Source of the DNA: Paraburkholderia ginsengisoli NBRC 100965
GTDB lineage: Bacteria > Pseudomonadota > Gammaproteobacteria > Burkholderiales > Burkholderiaceae
NCBI RefSeq assembly: GCF_000739735.1
Contig: NZ_BBJF01000012.1
Span: forward strand, 1 to 64,000
Direction: 5' to 3'
Length of the DNA: 64,000 nt
In this document: piece by piece, positions 62,647 through 64,000 of the stretch
How the letters are laid out: every line of letters starts with the position of its first letter
How positions within the stretch are numbered: the first letter of the stretch is position 1
The notes under the pieces: generated by a model
Seen by the model: the letters and a program-made list of their open reading frames with translations, nothing else
Told to the model about the DNA's origin: nothing
Databases searched by the model: none
Position numbers and translations under genes: made by a program

Positions 62647-62682
62647 GCAATAAAAAAGGCGCCGAAGCGCCTTTTTTATTGC
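62647..62682. terminator. bidirectional rho-independent terminator
   Basis: A perfect 16-bp inverted repeat (62647-62662 with 62667-62682) with CGAA loop contains six A on one side and six T on the other, so it works for both the rightward small gene and the leftward WbpM-like gene. Confidence 0.95.
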
Positions 62683-62733
62683 TTGAGCGGGAAGGCCGCC
62701 GTCGTTGCGCGGCCCGGTCCTGACACAACCACA

Positions 62734-64000
62734 CTACGACGCCCGCGTCGCCGGGCTCACGCTGCGCAGCGCGGTCGTGCTCGCCGGCTGGTATTCGGGC
62801 ACCCAGCGGCGCAGGTCGCGGCGCACTTCGTCGTCGGCCGGGACGCGGTGCTGCATCAGCCACGGCAGCAGGTTGTCGATCAGACTGTCCGGCACCTCGC
62901 GCGCCCGCGCGATGCGCAACTTCGGATGCGGCGTGCGGGTCGTGGTTTCGTCGTCGGCGAGCAGTTCTTCGTACAGCTTCTCGCCCGGACGCAGCCCCGT
63001 GAACACTACGCGAATCTGCTCCTCGGTGAAGCCGTATAGACGGATCAGGTCGTGCGCGAGATCGGCGATGCGCACCGGCTTGCCCATGTCGAGGATGAAG
63101 ATCTCGCCGCCGCGTCCCATGCTCGACGCCTGCAACACCAGTTGCGACGCCTCCGGGATCGTCATGAAGAAGCGCGTGATCTCCGGGTGCGTGACGGTGA
63201 CCGGACCGCCGCGCGCAATCTGCTCCTGGAACTTCGGAATCACGCTGCCGGCGCTGCCGAGCACGTTGCCGAAGCGCACGGTTTCGAACTGCGTGCGGCG
63301 CGCGCCCTGCGCCTGCAACGCCGAACAGGCCATCTCCGCGAGACGCTTGCTCGCGCCCATCACGTTGGTCGGGTTGACGGCCTTGTCGGTGGAGATCAGC
63401 ACGAAATGGGCGACGTCGTGGCGGATCGCTGCGCGCCCCACGCGATACGTGCCGAGCACGTTGTTGCGCACGGCCTGCCACGTGTTGACTTCTTCCATCA
63501 GCGGGACGTGCTTGTAGGCCGCCGCATGGAACACGATGTGCGGGCAGTAGCGGCCCATCACCTGGTCGAGCAGCAGCGAATCCTTCACGTCGCCGATGAT
63601 CGGCACCACCGACACTTCCGGATACTTGTCGCGCAGTTCTTCGTTGAGCCGATAGATCGAGAATTCGGAGATGTCGAATGCGACCAGCTGCACGGGCCCG
63701 AAGCGCAGGATCTGCCGGCACAGTTCCGAGCCGATCGAGCCGCCCGCACCCGTCACCATGACCACGCGGTTCTTCAGCAGCGCTTCGACGTGCTCCGTGT
63801 CGATCGTCACCGGGTCGCGGCCCAGCAGGTCTTCGAGATCGATCTGACGCACCCGCGACAGAAACGCCTGACCTTGCGTGAGCGGTGTGAGCGCGGGCAA
63901 CGTCATCGCCCGCACGCCCGCGCGCACGCACAGCGTGGCGATGCGCCGGTGTGCTTCGACCGACGCCGACGGCACCGCGATGATCACGTGTTCCACCTTC
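62734..64000 (-). CDS. nucleotide-sugar 4,6-dehydratase, WbpM/CapD type (5' part cut by window edge)
   Basis: The C-terminal 422 or so residues of a membrane-bound UDP-GlcNAc 4,6-dehydratase-like protein; the frame stays open to the window edge, so the N-terminal membrane domain lies outside. The NAD motif VTGAGGSIGSEL, the AAYKHVP block and STDKAVNPTNVMGASKR are visible. The last has Met where short-chain dehydrogenases have Tyr (MxxxK), as in the WbpM/FlaA1 group. It makes a 4-keto-6-deoxy sugar for the surface glycan begun by the WecA-like enzyme. Full family members are about 620-650 residues. Confidence 0.92.
   Translation of the reverse strand, partial: KVEHVIIAVPSASVEAHRRIATLCVRAGVRAMTLPALTPLTQGQAFLSRVRQIDLEDLLGRDPVTIDTEHVEALLKNRVVMVTGAGGSIGSELCRQILRFGPVQLVAFDISEFSIYRLNEELRDKYPEVSVVPIIGDVKDSLLLDQVMGRYCPHIVFHAAAYKHVPLMEEVNTWQAVRNNVLGTYRVGRAAIRHDVAHFVLISTDKAVNPTNVMGASKRLAEMACSALQAQGARRTQFETVRFGNVLGSAGSVIPKFQEQIARGGPVTVTHPEITRFFMTIPEASQLVLQASSMGRGGEIFILDMGKPVRIADLAHDLIRLYGFTEEQIRVVFTGLRPGEKLYEELLADDETTTRTPHPKLRIARAREVPDSLIDNLLPWLMQHRVPADDEVRRDLRRWVPEYQPASTTALRSVSPATRAS

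Overview
The window looks like chromosome from a betaproteobacterium of the Burkholderia/Paraburkholderia group. The basis is high GC with strongly GC-ending codons, dense operons, a DUF2844/DUF3443 pair, a urtABCDE-ure cluster, and a waaC-kdoO-waaA lipopolysaccharide core operon. I saw no rRNA, tRNA, CRISPR array or insertion sequence. Nearly all of it reads as core or soft-core metabolism. The accessory-looking parts are a small orphan gene at the left edge, a Fic gene, and the duplicated DUF2844/DUF3443 locus.

Left part (1-9.5 kb): a leftward assimilatory sulfate reduction operon, cysI-DUF934-cysH-cysD-cysN-cobA, ending in a strong terminator at 755-783. It is divergent from a CysB-type LysR regulator, which is followed by an orphan amino-acid-type binding protein. 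CysH carries the iron-sulfur cysteines of APS reductases and there is no cysC, so the route is sulfate to APS to sulfite to sulfide, with CobA making the siroheme precursor for CysI.

9.8-24.5 kb: an RND efflux pair (adaptor and pump) without its own outer-membrane channel. Next is a leftward sugar-use operon (LacI regulator, ABC ATPase, permease, binding protein, TIM-barrel isomerase, Gfo/Idh/MocA dehydrogenase) with a perfect 22-bp palindromic operator in front of the regulator. Then comes a rightward pcm-like, rhodanese and TolC-family set.

24.7-28.9 kb: a tandem duplication of a two-gene unit, a small exported DUF2844 protein plus a DUF3443 lipoprotein. Both DUF3443 copies carry DTGS and DSG(T/S) motifs about 220 residues apart, the layout of two-lobed pepsin-type aspartic proteases. 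One copy has gained about 147 residues of Ser-Pro repeats.

29-43.5 kb: a nitrogen-scavenging block. A leftward omega-aminotransferase is divergent from urtABCDE (urea ABC transporter), followed by ureD, a family 3 amino-acid binding protein, and ureABCEFG. I find two close matches to the sigma-54 -24/-12 promoter, one before urtA and one before the binding protein inside the urease cluster. Four 11-bp tandem repeats precede ureD.

43.5-53.9 kb: a Fic protein whose catalytic His is replaced by Gln. Then come LPS core genes (waaA, kdoO, waaC), a phosphomannomutase/phosphoglucomutase, and a rightward surface-glycan operon (flippase, two glycosyltransferases, galE).

54-64 kb: a branched-chain-type ABC transporter (binding protein, LivH, a LivM-LivG fusion, LivF), a chemoreceptor, a WecA-like initiating glycosyl-1-phosphate transferase, a small secreted protein, and the C-terminal part of a WbpM/CapD-type nucleotide-sugar dehydratase cut by the window edge.
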